From NCBI GenBank assembly GCA_905221605.1, contig CAJNDS010002497.1:144001-208000 (forward strand): a DNA stretch of 64,000 bases, in the 5' to 3' direction. Source of the stretch: Symbiodinium natans (taxonomy: Eukaryota; Sar; Dinophyceae; Suessiales; Symbiodiniaceae). The notes below the pieces were generated by a model. It was not told the origin of the DNA, did not search any database, and saw only the letters and a program-made list of their open reading frames with translations. Below, piece after piece: positions 32,680-44,973 of the stretch (its first letter is position 1; each line of letters opens with the position of its first letter). The position numbers and the translations under genes are program-made.

Positions 32680-33640
32680 GCCAGGTTCAAGGTGCAAATG
32701 AAGCACTTCCGCGCGACCTTGCGCAACTGCGATGTGAAGAGGCGTTGCTACTCCTTACTCCATCTGTGTTGGCCGAGTCCTTGCACGCTTGTTGGCATCA
32801 TCCTTGCCCGCACCAGCTTGCACGGAGCAAACGTGCCACTTCCAAGTGGCCATTCAGATGCGAGGTGAAGAGGTGTTGCTCCATCTGCTCCATCTGTGGT
32901 GGCTGCATCCTTGCCCGCGCCAGCTTCAAGGAGCAAACGTGCCACTTCCAAGTGGCCACGCTCGAGGTGTTCTTCCATCTGTTGTGGTGGTTGCATCCTT
33001 GCCCGCGCCAGCTTCAAGGAGCAAACGTGCCACTTCCAAGTGGCCACTCTGAGATGCGAGGTGAAGAGGTGTTGCTCCACTTATCGCGGCTGCATCCTTG
33101 CCCGCGCCAGCTTCAAGGAGCAAATGCGCCACTTCCAAGTGGCCATTATGAGATGCGAGATGAAGAGGTGTTGCTCCATCCGTGGTGGCTGCATCCTTGC
33201 CCCCGCCAGCTTGCAGGAGCAAACGTGCCACTTCCAAGTGGCCACTCTGAGATGCGAGGTGAAGAGGTGTTGCTCCACTTCTCGCGGCTGCATCCTTGCC
33301 CGCACCAGCTTCAAGGAGCAAACGCGCCACTTCCAAGTGGCCATTCTGAGATGCGAGGTGAAGAGGTGTTGCTCCACTTATCGCGGCTGCATCCTTGCCC
33401 GCGCCATCTTCAAGGAGCAAATGCGCCACTTCCAAGTGGCCATTATGAGATGCGAGATGAAGAGGTGTTGCTCCATCCGTGGTGGCTGCATCCTTGCCCG
33501 CACCAGCTTGAAGGAGCAAACGTGCCACTTCCAAGTGGCCATTCTCAGATGCGAGGTGAAGAGGTGTTGCTCCATCTGCTCCATCTGTGGTGGCTGCATC
33601 CTTGCCCGCGCCAGCTTCAAGGAGCAAACGTGCCACTTCC
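32680..33640 (-). pseudogene. Frameshifted 3' remnant of the ankyrin array
   Basis: Ankyrin units continue past the stop of the intact frame but in shifted frames. The same 14-bp deletion occurs twice (near 33640 and 32950) because a 691-bp block is tandemly repeated, a 2-bp deletion follows near 32845, and a 1-bp insertion near 32823. Before the TTTAGGG stretch at about 32660-32680, a last degenerate unit (TPLHIAVAQG) can be recognised. The tail is probably non-coding or an alternative C-terminus. Confidence 0.7.
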
Positions 33641-34277
33641 AAGTGGCCACGCTCGAGGTGTTCTTCCATCTGTTGTGGTGGTTGCATCCTTGCCCGCGCC
33701 AGCTTCAAGGAGCAAACGTGCCACTTCCAAGTGGCCACTCTGAGATGCGAGGTGAAGAGGTGTTGCTCCACTTCTCGCGGCTGCATCCTTGCCCGCGCCA
33801 GCTTCCAGGAGCAAACGTGCCACTTCCAAGTGGCCATTCTGAGATGCGAGATGAAGAGGTGTTGCTCCATCTGCTCCAGCTGTGGTGGCTGCATCCTTGC
33901 CCGCGCCAGCTTCAAGGAGCAAACGTGCCACTTCCAAGTGGCCACTCTCAGATGCGAGATGAAGAGGTGTTCTTCCCTCTGTTGTGGTGGTTGCATCCTT
34001 GCCCGCGCAAGCTTCAAGGAGCAAACGTGCCACTTCCAAGTGGCCACTCTGAGATGCGAGGTGAAGAGGTGTTGCTCCACTTATCGCGGCTGCATCCTTG
34101 CCCGCGCCAGCTTCAAGGAGCAAATGCGCCACTTCCAAGTGGCCATTATGAGATGCGAGATGAAGAGGTGTTGCTCCATCCGTGGTGGCTGCATCCTTGC
34201 CCGCGCCAGCTTGCAGGAGCAAACGTGCCACTTCCAAGTGGCCACTCTGAGATGCGAGGTGAAGAGGTGTTGCTCCA
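32896..34277. repeat. Two tandem copies of a 691-bp ankyrin block
   Basis: The block from 32896 reappears from 33587. The first 200 bp or so of each copy look near identical, including the same 14-bp deletion and a 9-bp insertion. Inside are 99-bp ankyrin units. 7 x 99 - 14 + 9 + 3 = 691 explains the period. Confidence 0.75.
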
Positions 34278-35035
34278 CTTATCGCGGCTGCATCCTTGCC
34301 CGCGCCATCTTCCAGGAGCAAACGTGCCACTTCCAAGTGGCCATTCTGAGATGCGAGGTGAAGAGGTGTTGCTCCATCTGTGGTGGCTGCATCCTTGCCT
34401 GCGCCAGCTTCAAGGAGCAAACGCGCCACTTCCAAGTGGCCATTCTGAGCTGCGGCGTGAAGAGGTGTGTCTCCATCTGTGATGGCTGCATCCTTGCCCG
34501 CGCCAGCTTCAAGGAGCAAACGCGCCACTTCCAAGTGGCCTTGCGCAGACGCGTAGTGAAGAGGTGTGGCTCCACCCACGCCGGCTTGGTCTTTGTCTGC
34601 ACCGGCCTCTAGCAGCTGGAAAGTAGCAACTTCGTTGCCGAGCCTGGCTGCCACGTGCAAGGCTGCCACGCCCCGCGTGTCCGTCAGGCTCGGGTCTTGA
34701 GGACGTTGCAAGACGTTTTCTATTTGACTCGTGTCATTTGCTTCTACTGCTTGGAGCAACTTGTCTATATAATCGGCAGGAGTCTCTGCAAAGCCCAACA
34801 ACAATAGCTGCAATCGACATGGCGCATCTAAAGCTGCCTCGTCAGGCAGTATCTGCCCATCTTCTTGCAGAAGTCTCTGTCGAAACCGGGGATGTCCCCA
34901 GACCTTTTGGAGATGGAGCTTCACATCGCGCACGTGGCAAACGGACCCGCGCTCAGTTCGAGTTGAGCACGGCACATCCGCCAGCTCCATGCGAGCCACC
35001 TCGCTACCAGTAGTCATCAGCTGGATGCACAACAT
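33617..35035 (-). CDS. Ankyrin-repeat protein with ubiquitin-like N-terminus
   Basis: 472-codon intronless gene. Residues about 30-90 resemble the ubiquitin-like/DNA-damage-type N-terminal domain often joined to ankyrin arrays in dinoflagellates (LHLQKVWGHPRFRQRLLQED, with a PCRLQLLLL strand). About ten ankyrin repeats follow, most of the form GATPLHLASQNGHLEVARLL with EAGAGKDAA loops; repeats are almost identical at the nucleotide level, which implies recent tandem amplification. Likely a protein-protein interaction protein; the partner is unknown. The reading frame ends in DGRTPRAWPLGSGTFAP because a 14-bp deletion shifts the frame out of the repeat; ankyrin-coding sequence continues downstream in other frames. 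The start at 35035 is the first ATG before the ubiquitin-like part; in-frame MTTG eight codons in is an alternative. Confidence 0.85.
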   Translation of the reverse strand: MLCIQLMTTGSEVARMELADVPCSTRTERGSVCHVRDVKLHLQKVWGHPRFRQRLLQEDGQILPDEAALDAPCRLQLLLLGFAETPADYIDKLLQAVEANDTSQIENVLQRPQDPSLTDTRGVAALHVAARLGNEVATFQLLEAGADKDQAGVGGATPLHYASAQGHLEVARLLLEAGAGKDAAITDGDTPLHAAAQNGHLEVARLLLEAGAGKDAATTDGATPLHLASQNGHLEVARLLLEDGAGKDAAAISGATPLHLASQSGHLEVARLLLQAGAGKDAATTDGATPLHLASHNGHLEVAHLLLEAGAGKDAAAISGATPLHLASQSGHLEVARLLLEACAGKDATTTTEGRTPLHLASESGHLEVARLLLEAGAGKDAATTAGADGATPLHLASQNGHLEVARLLLEAGAGKDAAARSGATPLHLASQSGHLEVARLLLEAGAGKDATTTTDGRTPRAWPLGSGTFAP

Positions 35036-35853
35036 TGCTGCAGTGATAAAGGCCTAAGGCCTAAGCAGGAGCTGCAAAGAACCTCGAGCAGGAGCCGTCT
35101 GGAAGTTGCAGGAAGAGTAGCCGCAGTAGCAGTAGCAATAGCAAGACGAGCAGAAGATTTCTGCCTTGTTCCTTCAAGTACTGCTAAGGTACCAAGAAGG
35201 GTTTAGGGTTTTGGTTTTAGGGTTTAGGGTTTGGGGTTTAGGGTTCAGGGTTTAGGCAAAAAAGCCCGAAATTTCGGTTAACAGGCACCGATACTGCTGA
35301 CCAGACTTCACAGAAACACAGCCCAGCCACGATACTGCTGCCCACACTTCCCCACCAAAACAACTTGGGGGTTTAGGGTTTAGGGTTTAGGGTTTAGGGT
35401 TTTCGGGGTACCCTGGGGTCCCTTTAAGGATATTCTATTCTATTTGGGGTGTATAACAAACCCTAAACCCCAAACCCCAAACCCTAAACCCTAAACCCTA
35501 AACCCTAAACCCTGGGTGATGGGCGCTGCTCGGCCAAGCGATGTGCCAGATTGAAGCCAGTTGAATTGATGCCTTTAGGGCTTAGGGTTTGGGGTTTAGG
35601 GTTTAGGGTTTAGGGCTTACTGTTCCGATCCAATTGATAGGGTTCCGGTTTTCGGCTTGTGGATGCCATTGACAGGGCAGGCTCTGTTGGGGGTGGGGGG
35701 GGGGGGGGGGGTGTTATAACATTAGCCCTAAACCCTAAACCCTAAACCCTAAACCCTAAACCCTAAACCCGGAATCCCTACATAATCCGCAAAGCATGGA
35801 CATGCAACAAGCGAACTCTCAGGTGCCGCTATACTGCCTCACTAGTGCCGCAC

Positions 35854-35897
35854 CTGGCCCTTGCTCAGCCGCCCAATGTTCTTAAGGAAGTCAGGAA
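35854..35897 (-). CDS. Probable exon: PDFLKNIGRLSKGQ
   Basis: 44-nt minus-strand island with acceptor GGGGGCAG and donor CAG|GTGCGG. Unassigned gene. Confidence 0.5.
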
Positions 35898-35902
35898 CTG
35901 CC

Positions 35903-36004
35903 CCCCTAAACCCTAAACCCTAAACCCTAAACCCTAAACCCTAAACCCTAAACCCTAAACCCTAAACCCTAAACCCTAAACCCTAAACCCTAAACCCTAA
36001 ACCC
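35903..36004. repeat. CCCTAAA array
   Basis: About 14 units. Confidence 0.95.
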
Positions 36005-36015
36005 CCATATCCCCC

Positions 36016-36127
36016 CTAGGCTGCCCAGTAACCTAGACTTAAAAAGGTGCCCTTTTTTGCTTAAAGGGGTTTATAAGGGAACCTAAACCCCCCAAAAAGG
36101 GAATAAGGGTACTCCTGGGCATCCTAG
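36016..36127. mobile_element. Inverted-repeat element, family 1 (diverged)
   Basis: Ends CTAGGCTGCCCAGTA and CTGGGCATCCTAG with the shared interior. Confidence 0.75.
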
Positions 36128-37419
36128 CCCCTGGGCACCAGTAAGCAGAATGTGCCTTAAAATCCCGAAATATCCTTGAAGAGTCCCATACTCCAAGGGG
36201 TCTTGGTTAGGGTTTGTAGGGTTTAGGGTTTAGGGTTGCTGATTGAACTGAAGTCCGCAGTTGAACTCTTGCCGCCTTGGCCCGGGAAGTTCAGGGTGTT
36301 TAGGGAAGTTTAGGGGAGTAGGGAGGATAGGTATTTGTGCTTCGTTCTTGCTTTGCCATCATGGCTGTGAGACTTTTCAGAAGGTTGAAGGCCCCCCCCC
36401 CCCCCCCCGGCTTAAAGCCCTTATCCTCTCTCCCTCAGATGCCCTAAACACCCCTTACTGAACCCTAAAAGCCCCTGGCGTAAACCGAAACCCGCTATAT
36501 CCGAAAACGCCCCAAACCCCTTAAGCCCTCTAACCCAACTTCCACATCTGCCGTGAAACTCTGCGCAAAAGGCTGCTGAAGGACTTCACCAGTCCTTGGC
36601 ACGACATATCAAGCCTCAATCTCCCTAAACCCTAAACCCTAAACCCTAAACCCTAAACCCTAAACCCTAAACCCTAAACCCTAAACGCCCCATGTTACCT
36701 ATAGCTTGCCCTAGCTTAGGGTTCAGGTCTTTGGGTTTCGGGCCGGGCCCCGAAAACCTGAATGCTCCTAACGCTTGAGCCCCAAACTGCCCGTGAAATT
36801 CGAAGCCCTAAGCCCCAAACACGAAACACGAAACCCGAAACCCGAAACCCGAAACCCTAAACCCTAAACCCTAATTATTCCGACCCCTATAGTAACCCAG
36901 GCTTCGCCCAGCTCCAGTCTTAGGGTTGAGGGTGCTAGCCTGGGTTTAAGGTTTAGGGTTCAGGGTTCAGGGTTCCTAAACCCTAAACCCTAAACCCTAT
37001 ACCCTAAACCCTAAACCCTAAACCCTGAACCCTAAACCCTGAACCCTAAACCCTAAACCCTAGGGTTCAGGGTTCGGAGGCTTTCGCATAAGAGACCTTC
37101 AGCTGCTGGGGTTAAGCCCTCAAGGGCGGCGCGACCACGAAAGCCCTGTTTTGGGTGTAGGGTTTAGGGCGAATCCCCCACCCCCGCCCTAAACCCTAAA
37201 CCCTAAACCCTAAAACCCCCAACTCGGAGGGCTGTAGGGAGCGCGTAAACCGAGCTCTTCCTAGTGCGCCCTAAAGCCTAAACCCGAAACCCTAAACCCT
37301 CATGAGCTCCTCACCCTCAACTCTGTACTCTAAACCCTAAACCCTAAACCCTAAACCCTAAACCCTAAACCCAACTCTTTGAGGGCCCCAAGACCTTCAC
37401 AACCCTCTGAGGCACTCAC

Positions 37420-37469
37420 CCCAGTTCGTAGTACGCCGCCTCCAGAAAGTAGCGTCTTGCTGTGGTCGC
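37420..37469 (-). CDS. Probable exon: ATTARRYFLEAAYYEL
   Basis: 50-nt island with acceptor CCCTGAG and a consensus GTGAGT donor. The helix resembles TPR-like repeats, but one unit is not enough to call a family. Confidence 0.6.
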
Positions 37470-38893
37470 CTCAGGGCAGCGGGGATGTGTAGAGGTTTAA
37501 GGTTGTTAAAGGGTTTAGGGCTTGTTGTTTAGGGTTTAGGGCTTGTTGTTTAGGGTTTAGGATTTAAGGCTCAGGGCTCTTGAGGAGATGGCTGAAACCC
37601 GAGATCCCCTGAACCCCGTTTAGGGTTTAGGGTTTAGGCTTTAGGGTTTAGGGTTTAGGGTTTAGGGATTGCTGTCTCAGTTCGGGGTCGAGTGGAGGAG
37701 GCATTGAGTTGACAACCCCTTCAAGCCCTGGCCCCCTATGAAGCCCACCAAGCCCTAAACCCTAAACCCCAAACCCCAAACCCTAAACCCCAAACCCTAA
37801 ACCCTAAACCCCAAACCCCTAAACCCTAGGAAAGCACCAACAGATCCGCTAAACTCTGGATCCCTAACTCGGCTGTCCTTTGAAAAGCCTCTTAGAAATA
37901 CCCCCGCATCCTCGTGACCCCGACTCTAGAACAAAACACTGAACCCTAAACCCCCAGGGCATACCTAGCTGAAGAATCCTTATCCCGTCTAAATGTCAAC
38001 GATATCGAAACCCTCAACCCTTCGCCCGGAATTCCGAAGGGGAAGTCCGGAGGGTAGATGCAATGGTTTAGGGTCTGGGGGGTCTCAGGGATCGCAGTGG
38101 CTCAGGGTTTGGGGTGTAGAGTTTAGGGTTTAGGGATAGGAGTCGCATTTCCTGCGGCCTGATACCCCGAAATCCCTAAACCCTAAACCCTAAACCTTTA
38201 AAACGGAATCTGGATCAGAGCTCAGGCGCGGGAAGCCCAGCAAAGGAGGTGTAGGGATCTTCCCCTAAGTGGTAGGAAGGGCTTCAGTGGGCCAGGGTGT
38301 TCCTGGTTTTTCGGGCCTAGGGTTTAGGGGCTCAGGGTTTAGGGTTCAAGATTCGGAGGTTCAAGCATCTTCTGTTGTGCCGATCGTGAGCCTTGATGGG
38401 CTTGTTTAGGGTTTAGGGTTTAGGGTTTAGGGTTTACGGTTTAGGGTTTAGGGTTTAGGGTTTAGGGTTTAGGTTGTTGCTTTGGCCGCTGTGGCCGCTG
38501 TAGTTTGCTTGGGGCTGCAAATCCTTAAGATCTGATGCTCAGCCTAGGCTTGGAGGCTTATTTGGGGGGTTAGATGTCCAACCCCTAGGGTTTAGGGTTT
38601 AGGGTTTAGGGTTTAGGGTTTAGGGTTTAGGGTTTAGGGTTTAGGGTTTAGGGTTTAGGGTTTAGGGTTAGGGTTTAGGCCCTAATCAGGCGTTTTGGGC
38701 CCGGTGGAGGCTCAAGCCTCCAGGGTTTAGGGTTTAGGGTTTAGGGTTTAGGGTTTAGGGTTTAGGATTTAGGGTTTAGGGTTAGGGTTTAGGGTTTAGG
38801 GTTTAGGGTTTAGGGTTTAGGGTATATCCCACCCTAGAACTGTCTCCGCAGCCTCTGCAGGCAGCAGACCGAAGGTGCCAAGGGGCAAAGTAC

Positions 38894-38944
38894 CCCCATT
38901 CCCCAACGCTTCAATATGGCTTCCAGAGCAGCAGCAGGATCCAT
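38894..38944 (-). CDS. Possible first exon: MDPAAALEAILKRWGMG
   Basis: ATG just inside a telomeric array, 17 codons, then G|GTACTT donor. Could equally be internal. Confidence 0.35.
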
Positions 38945-39504
38945 GGGTTTAGGGTTTAGGGTTTAGGGTTTAGGGTTTAGGGTTTAGGGTTTAGGGTCAT
39001 AGAAGTCGACATATTGCTTATAGGCTGCCTGTGGCCCGACGCAGCGGAAGCTGGGAAGAACCGAGGGTCAGGTGGATGCGCCGGGGTTGGAGGATCAAGC
39101 TGCCACTGCGGCAGCAAGTCTGGCGGCAGGGGGAATTTGGCCGGAGTCTGACTCAAATATGAGTCTCGCGGTCTGGCACCACATCACCTCATATACTAGA
39201 GCCTCATTTGCACACCTCACAAGCTGGAACACAGTGAGATCGCTTGGATTCCTCAGTTAGCCGCTACATCAGCAGCCCTAAACCCTACACCCTAGACCCT
39301 AAACCCTAACCCCTTAACATGAGCCTTACATCAGGGTCTTTCTAGCCACGCCGGCAGAATGAACAAGACCGACGTTGACAAGGTGGAGAAATGGTCAGAA
39401 GCTGGACCGGATCAAGCAGCTGCGCAGGGTTTAGGGTTTAGGGCTTAGGGTTTAGGGTTGCGGGTTTAGGGTTTCGGGCCTGCCTGTCCCATGGTAATGG
39501 ACAC

Positions 39505-39558
39505 CTGTCCGGCTGGCGTGTTCTTCAACCACCGCAAACTAATCGGAATGTATTGGCT
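39505..39558 (-). CDS. Probable exon: SQYIPISLRWLKNTPAGQ
   Basis: 18 codons, acceptor GGCTCAG, donor CAG|GTGTCC. Confidence 0.5.
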
Positions 39559-40158
39559 CTGAGCCTAGGCCCAAACAAGTTCTGCAAAGGCCAAGTTTTC
39601 TGCTGTAGTCAAAGGCATCGCATGAATATCCACACTCAGAAAAAGCCTTGGGACTACTTCTTGTCAAGGGCTACTAGTTTGCTGAATCAGTGTCCAACCC
39701 GAGTTGTGGTGGCGCAAGGCAACCTTTCGTGTTTCCTGAAGAAGCCGAATGGGATGTACGTAGGCTCTGGCCAGAGACTTCGTCGGAACAGCTTGCTTCG
39801 CCAAACATTGGCGTAAGACCGGGGAATCATTACTAATGGCATTCGCTTGTGGTTCCTTTATAAGTATACTTTGAAGAACCCCCAAACCCTCTTCTAATTC
39901 TTAAGGCCCTAACTCACCTGGAGCTGGTTGGGCACAGATAACCGTACCCAGCGTCGCCACTCAGATGTCAGGTTCTCGGAAGGAGTGCGTGTTTGTTCGG
40001 CGTATGGTAGGGTCTACGTATACCCTAAACGACCTGGCGGGCGATGCGAGAGAGCAGCCCTAAACCCCAAAACCCTAGACCCTGCACCGAAAACCCTCAA
40101 CCCTGTAGACCCAGATGCCTCGTTGGCGCCGTAGACTCCAAAAGCACAGAAAGGCCAC

Positions 40159-40207
40159 CTTCACACTTGCGGTCCGTGTAAGATCCTGTGCAACACACCT
40201 TTGGGTC
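40159..40207 (-). CDS. Probable exon: DPKVCCTGSYTDRKCE
   Basis: 49 nt, acceptor CGGCAAG, donor G|GTGGCC; Cys-rich. Unassigned. Confidence 0.5.
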
Positions 40208-40979
40208 CTTGCCGGCCCGGGAGGGACAGCTAAGGCTTTAGGAAATTTGGGTTTCAGGTTTAGGGTCGATGGGTTTTTTCTGGCTTTAGGGTTACGTTTT
40301 TTTTTGGGTTTATGGCTTAGGGATGTAGGGGTTTAGGCTTTAGGGTTTAGGGCTACTTTGGCCTTAGGGGTGTGGTGGGCGATGGCAGCTGGGCCCTGGA
40401 CTGCTCGCGTCGGCGCCGGTCGCCTCGGGGGGTGTGGCGTGGAGGGCTTTCTGGGCTTTAGGAGCATGCCGGAGGGTTTAGGGTTTAGGGTTGAGGGTTG
40501 AGGGTTTGGGGTTTAGGGTTTAAGGTTTGGGTCCGCCGACCCTGGCAACGTGTTGGATGGGAAAAGGAGGTGAAAACCTCCCTCTTTCCCTCCTTACCCC
40601 CCCAAAACGCGGGGGGGGGGGGGGTACCCGGGCAGACACCGCTAAACTCCAGACACAGGGGCCCGCCGCACCCACACCCCCCCCCACCCCCCCAACCCCC
40701 TACCCTCCCCTACCCCCTGCCCCTACCCCCCCCCACCCCCCCCCCTACCCCCCCTACTCCCCTACCCAATTGATGGGGCTGCCCTGGCCTTCAAGCTGGC
40801 TTCAGCTCTTGTTTGGGTCCCAACGTTTCACAGAGGTTCAAGCACATCAACTTTTTTGGCATCCTTTGAGCTGACGAGCGCGTTTAAACCTTTCAACTAT
40901 GCTCCAGCGGGGTCGGCGGCTTGAGCCGGAGGCTCTTAAATTTCGGGTTCAGGGGCGTATCATGAGTTGGGGGGTACAC

Positions 40980-41078
40980 TTTCTTGGAGCGGTTCCTGTC
41001 ACAAGAGTTGTGGCAGTTTTTCGGGGTTGCAGCAGCCATATAGCTGTGCCTAAGTCATGTGAGAATGCGCCATCAACA
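40980..41078 (-). CDS. Probable exon: VDGAFSHDLGTAIWLLQ
   Basis: 99 nt with acceptor AATTGCTTGCAG and donor AA|GTGTAC; 32 full codons. The plus-strand open frame over it is less convincing. Confidence 0.55.
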
Positions 41079-41228
41079 CTGCAAGCAATTGTATTAATAA
41101 GTAGAACACTCCTACATAAGTATAGTATACTCAGGTCTGGTTTCTTCTGTAGCACCATTGAAGCATACATGAACCCTAGACCAGATTGAGCTTTTCAAGG
41201 ACGCGGCCCGACAACTGCCCGACAAGCT

Positions 41229-41417
41229 TCAAAGTGTGCAAAGGCTAGGTGCAGGGGTTAGGATGTCTGTCTTGGACAGCATGGGGTTTATCTGGTTTCG
41301 CGTTTCGGGTGGGCATTCAGGCCTTGCAGGATTGAGGCAATCCCCAAGTGCTAGACCATACACAAAAAACTCATCCACAAAGTCTGACAGAACCGGGCCA
41401 CAAAACCACAGACCCAA
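41229..41417 (-). CDS. Probable exon: DFVDEFFVYGLALGDCLNP
   Basis: Minus-strand open stretch ending in a TGA; hydrophobic then Pro-rich. It may be a terminal exon. The exact acceptor is not certain (TCTGTCAG inside it is possible). Confidence 0.45.
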   Translation of the reverse strand: MGLWFCGPVLSDFVDEFFVYGLALGDCLNPARPECPPETRNQINPMLSKTDILTPAPSLCTL

Positions 41418-41751
41418 ACTATTTGTCTCCGGAAAGCCGCCTAAATCCTAAATCCTCAATCCTTAAACCCTTACCTTAAGGGATGTAGGGGGGGGACCGA
41501 AAGGAGGGGACCCTTCATCTTATTCCCCCCCCCCCCACCCCCGCCAACCCCTCTATATACCTTATATAGTCCCTAGATGCCTAAGCCCCTAAATAGCCCC
41601 TTTAGTCTTAGGGTTTAGGGTTTAGGGTTTAGGGTTTAGGGTTTAGGGTTTAGGGCAGACCCTGCTGGGTGAAGCACGCAGGTCAGGACGACGCCTTACT
41701 GAGGTGAGGGCTCAAGGTGTCGGGGTTTAGGTCTGAGGGCTCAGGGTCTGC

Positions 41752-41926
41752 CCTAAACCCTAAACCCTAAACCCTAAACCCTAAACCCTAAACCCTAAAC
41801 CCTAAACCCTAAAGCCTCTAAACCCTAAACCCTAAACCCTAAACCCTAAACCCTAAACCCTAAACCCTAAACCCTAAACCCTAAACCCTAAACCCTAACC
41901 CTAAACCCTAAACCCCAAGGGTCTGC
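41752..41926. repeat. CCCTAAA array
   Basis: About 23 units with one interruption. Confidence 0.95.
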
Positions 41927-42085
41927 GGGCCTCAGAGCTGCACTTCGGGGAGGTCTTGAGCTTGAATATCCCGAAGCCCTATAAATCGTGGCAAGTTCTT
42001 TTTCTTACTGCTGGTTTAGGGTTTAGGGTTTAGGGTTTAGGGTTTAGGGTTTAGGGTTTAGGGTTTAGGGGTTAGGGGTTAGGGG

Positions 42086-42174
42086 TTAGTAGGGAAGGAG
42101 GGGATGAGGTACCCTTTTCGTGCGGGTATTTACGGCGGGATATAGGGTACCTCATTCCCCCATTCCCTACTAAC
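42086..42174. mobile_element. Inverted-repeat element, single copy
   Basis: AGTAGGGAAGGAGGGGATGA paired with TCATTCCCCCATTCCCTACT; internal GGTACCC/GGGTACC. Confidence 0.8.
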
Positions 42175-43587
42175 CAACAGTAAGTTCTTGGGGGATGGGG
42201 GGAGGGGCGGGGTTGAAGGCGTTGGGGTTTAGGGTTTAGAACCCTAAACCCTAGACCCTAGACCCTAAACCCTAAGCCAGGGCTTTCGGACTTTAGGACT
42301 TGAGGACTGAAGGTAGGATTTAGGGTTTAGGGTTCAGGGTTTAGGGTTTGGGGTTCAGGGCTTGGAGCTGTAGGGCTGGGGAAGGTAGGGTTTACGGCTT
42401 ACGAACCTAGCGCCCCACGCCAACTCGCACCCACACCCACCGCTGCAGCTGAAGTGCACCGAAGGCAGGTTCTAGGTTCCCGCAACTCAAATTCACCCTC
42501 CAACAAACTTGCTTGAAACTGATCAAGCAGGGTTTAGGGTTTAGGGTTTAGGGTTTAGGGTTTATAGTTTAGGGTTTAGGGTTTAGGCTTTGTGGGTTTT
42601 GACTTCTAGATTCTAGGCAACCCCTTTAAGACCAACCAATGCCCCCGAAGTACAAATCAAAGCCCACAACCCTAAACACTAAACCCTAAACCGTAAAACC
42701 TAAACCCTTAACGATGAAAGCATTCCTTAATACAATGCAGGGCTTCAGCAAAAGTGGCCAACAGATCACCAACCCCCCCCCCCACCTCACCTCCCTATTC
42801 AAGGTAATTAGGGTTCAGGCCCCTAAACCCCAAACCCTAAACCCAACCCAACCCAACCCTGAAGGGTTGAGGTCAGAGTGCTCCAAGGCTAAGAGGACAT
42901 TGGGGCTGGCGGTTGTTCAACCGCAGGGCCTCTCTCCTGATTATGTAGCTTTCGCCGGGGGGGGGGGGGGAGGGTTAGGGTTTAGAATTAGGGTTTAGGG
43001 TTTAGGGTTTAGAGTTTAGGGTTTGGGGTTTAGGGTTCAAGGCAGTGGGCTTCGGGAAAAGGTTTCTTAAGGGGGGAAGGGGGGGGGGGGGGCCAATTGA
43101 AGTCCCAGCTGCCCTTCATGCTCGCCAGCAATGGCCCAACGAGCCTTGCACACAGGGGCGCAATCCTCGGCCCTAAACCCTGAACCCTGAACCCTGAACC
43201 CTAAACCCTAGCCCTAAACCCTAAACCCTAAACCCTAAACCCTGAACCCTGAACCCTGAACCCTGAACCCTAAACCCTAGCCCTAAACCCTAAACCCTAA
43301 ACCCTGAACCCTGAACCCTAAACCCTAGCCCTAAACCCTAAACTCAAGGCTCAAGGCCCTTCTGTGAGTCAGTGTCGCTTGGGAACCCTTAGAACCCTGG
43401 CCTCACTCAAAGTGTTTTGGGAAGTATGCCGTTGAAGCGAGCTTGGGCCTAGAACCTAAAGGGTTTAGGGTTTAGGGTTTAGGGTTTAGGGTTTAGGGTT
43501 TAGGGTTTAGGGTTTACTGTTTAGGGCCACCTCAGATGGCGTGGGGGTGGGAGAGGGTTGGATGGCCCTCTACAATCGGGGCCATAC

Positions 43588-43649
43588 CTGCCCGCCGCGC
43601 ATTTTGCAAAGACTTCGAGGCCACTCTGCGTTTCAACCTCCAACAGCTT
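43588..43649 (-). CDS. Probable exon: KLLEVETQSGLEVFAKCAAG
   Basis: 62 nt, acceptor GTGGTGCAG, donor AG|GTATGG. Helical; unassigned. Confidence 0.6.
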
Positions 43650-44364
43650 CTGCACCACATGACAGCAAACCCTAACCCTGAACCCCAAACCCCAAACCCC
43701 CAAACCCCAAACCCCAAACCCCAAACCCTAAACCTCAAACCCTAAACCCTAAACCCTAAACCCTAAACGGCGCGAGACAAACCCCACGTGCCTCCGCTGG
43801 CCCCAAGCCCTTCGGGGCAGCCCGCCGAGCCTTGGGGGGGAATTCTCAAAGGAATAGGGTTTCGGGTTTAGGGTTTAGGGTTTATAGGGTTTATAGGGTT
43901 TAAGGGGGAACCCGAAACCCCAAACCCCAAACCCGGAACCTTACACCCCAAACCCTAAACCCTGTACCCCAAACCTTAAGCAATTGTCGGGCAGCATTAC
44001 AGGCTCTACAGTGCCTGATTTCGGGGCACAAGGCCTGAAACCTGTTGGCCCTGCCTGAAGCCCTAACGCTTTTGACCCGCAATCACTCTAGCTTGAGTCT
44101 TCAGGCCAGAATGGCACCCCAAGAGCGATGTCTTCGTTTTGTTTCATCATGTGGCTGTTTATATTTTCTTGGGGAGGTTAGGGCTTAAGGGGTTTCAAAG
44201 GTAGGAAAGTGCTTCGGGAAGCTGCTTCCCTGCATTTCCCTGGACTACTACTAGGGTTGGGTTGAAGTACCTCAAACACGCAAGTCGACTCACAGGGGTT
44301 CTTAGGAGAGAATGAGGGAACCGAGGTACCCTTAAAGGTATATATATATATATATATAATATCT

Positions 44365-44399
<35 letters not shown>

Positions 44400-44973
44400 C
44401 TAAGGACATAAGGTGCCCAGAAGTAATTATCTAGGGTGCCTAGAAACCCTAAAATCCCTAAAAATGGGAAGTTGAGAACGTGGGGCTCCAATGGAGTTGA
44501 GGGCTCATCGAAAATGAAGGGGGCTCGGCGGCGTCTCCTGTTTCGGCGCAACTTTGGTGTAATGGCCCTAAGCCCGAAACCCTGAACCCTAAACCCCAAA
44601 CCTTTGCCGAAGCCCAAAAACCCTGAACCCACACGAAAGGGCGATGTGGCCCGGCCCTCGGACGACAGCATTCGGGGCTAACCCTAAAACCCTAAAACCC
44701 TAAACCCTAAACCCTAAACCCTAAACCGAACCCCAAGAAATTCTCAAACCTCCGCGAAGTCCCCAATTGCGGGAATGTAGGGGCCTTAATAATTCGAATG
44801 GGGTTTTGGGGGTTACTATAGGTAAACTTACAAAGGGACTGTAAGGGAATACTGTTGGTGATTATTCCCTTAAACCCAAAACCGAAAACCCTCAACCCTG
44901 AACCCTAAACCCTAAACCCTAAACCCTAAACCTCAAACCCTAAACCCCTTTTTTTTGGAGCCCCCGGCTTGGC

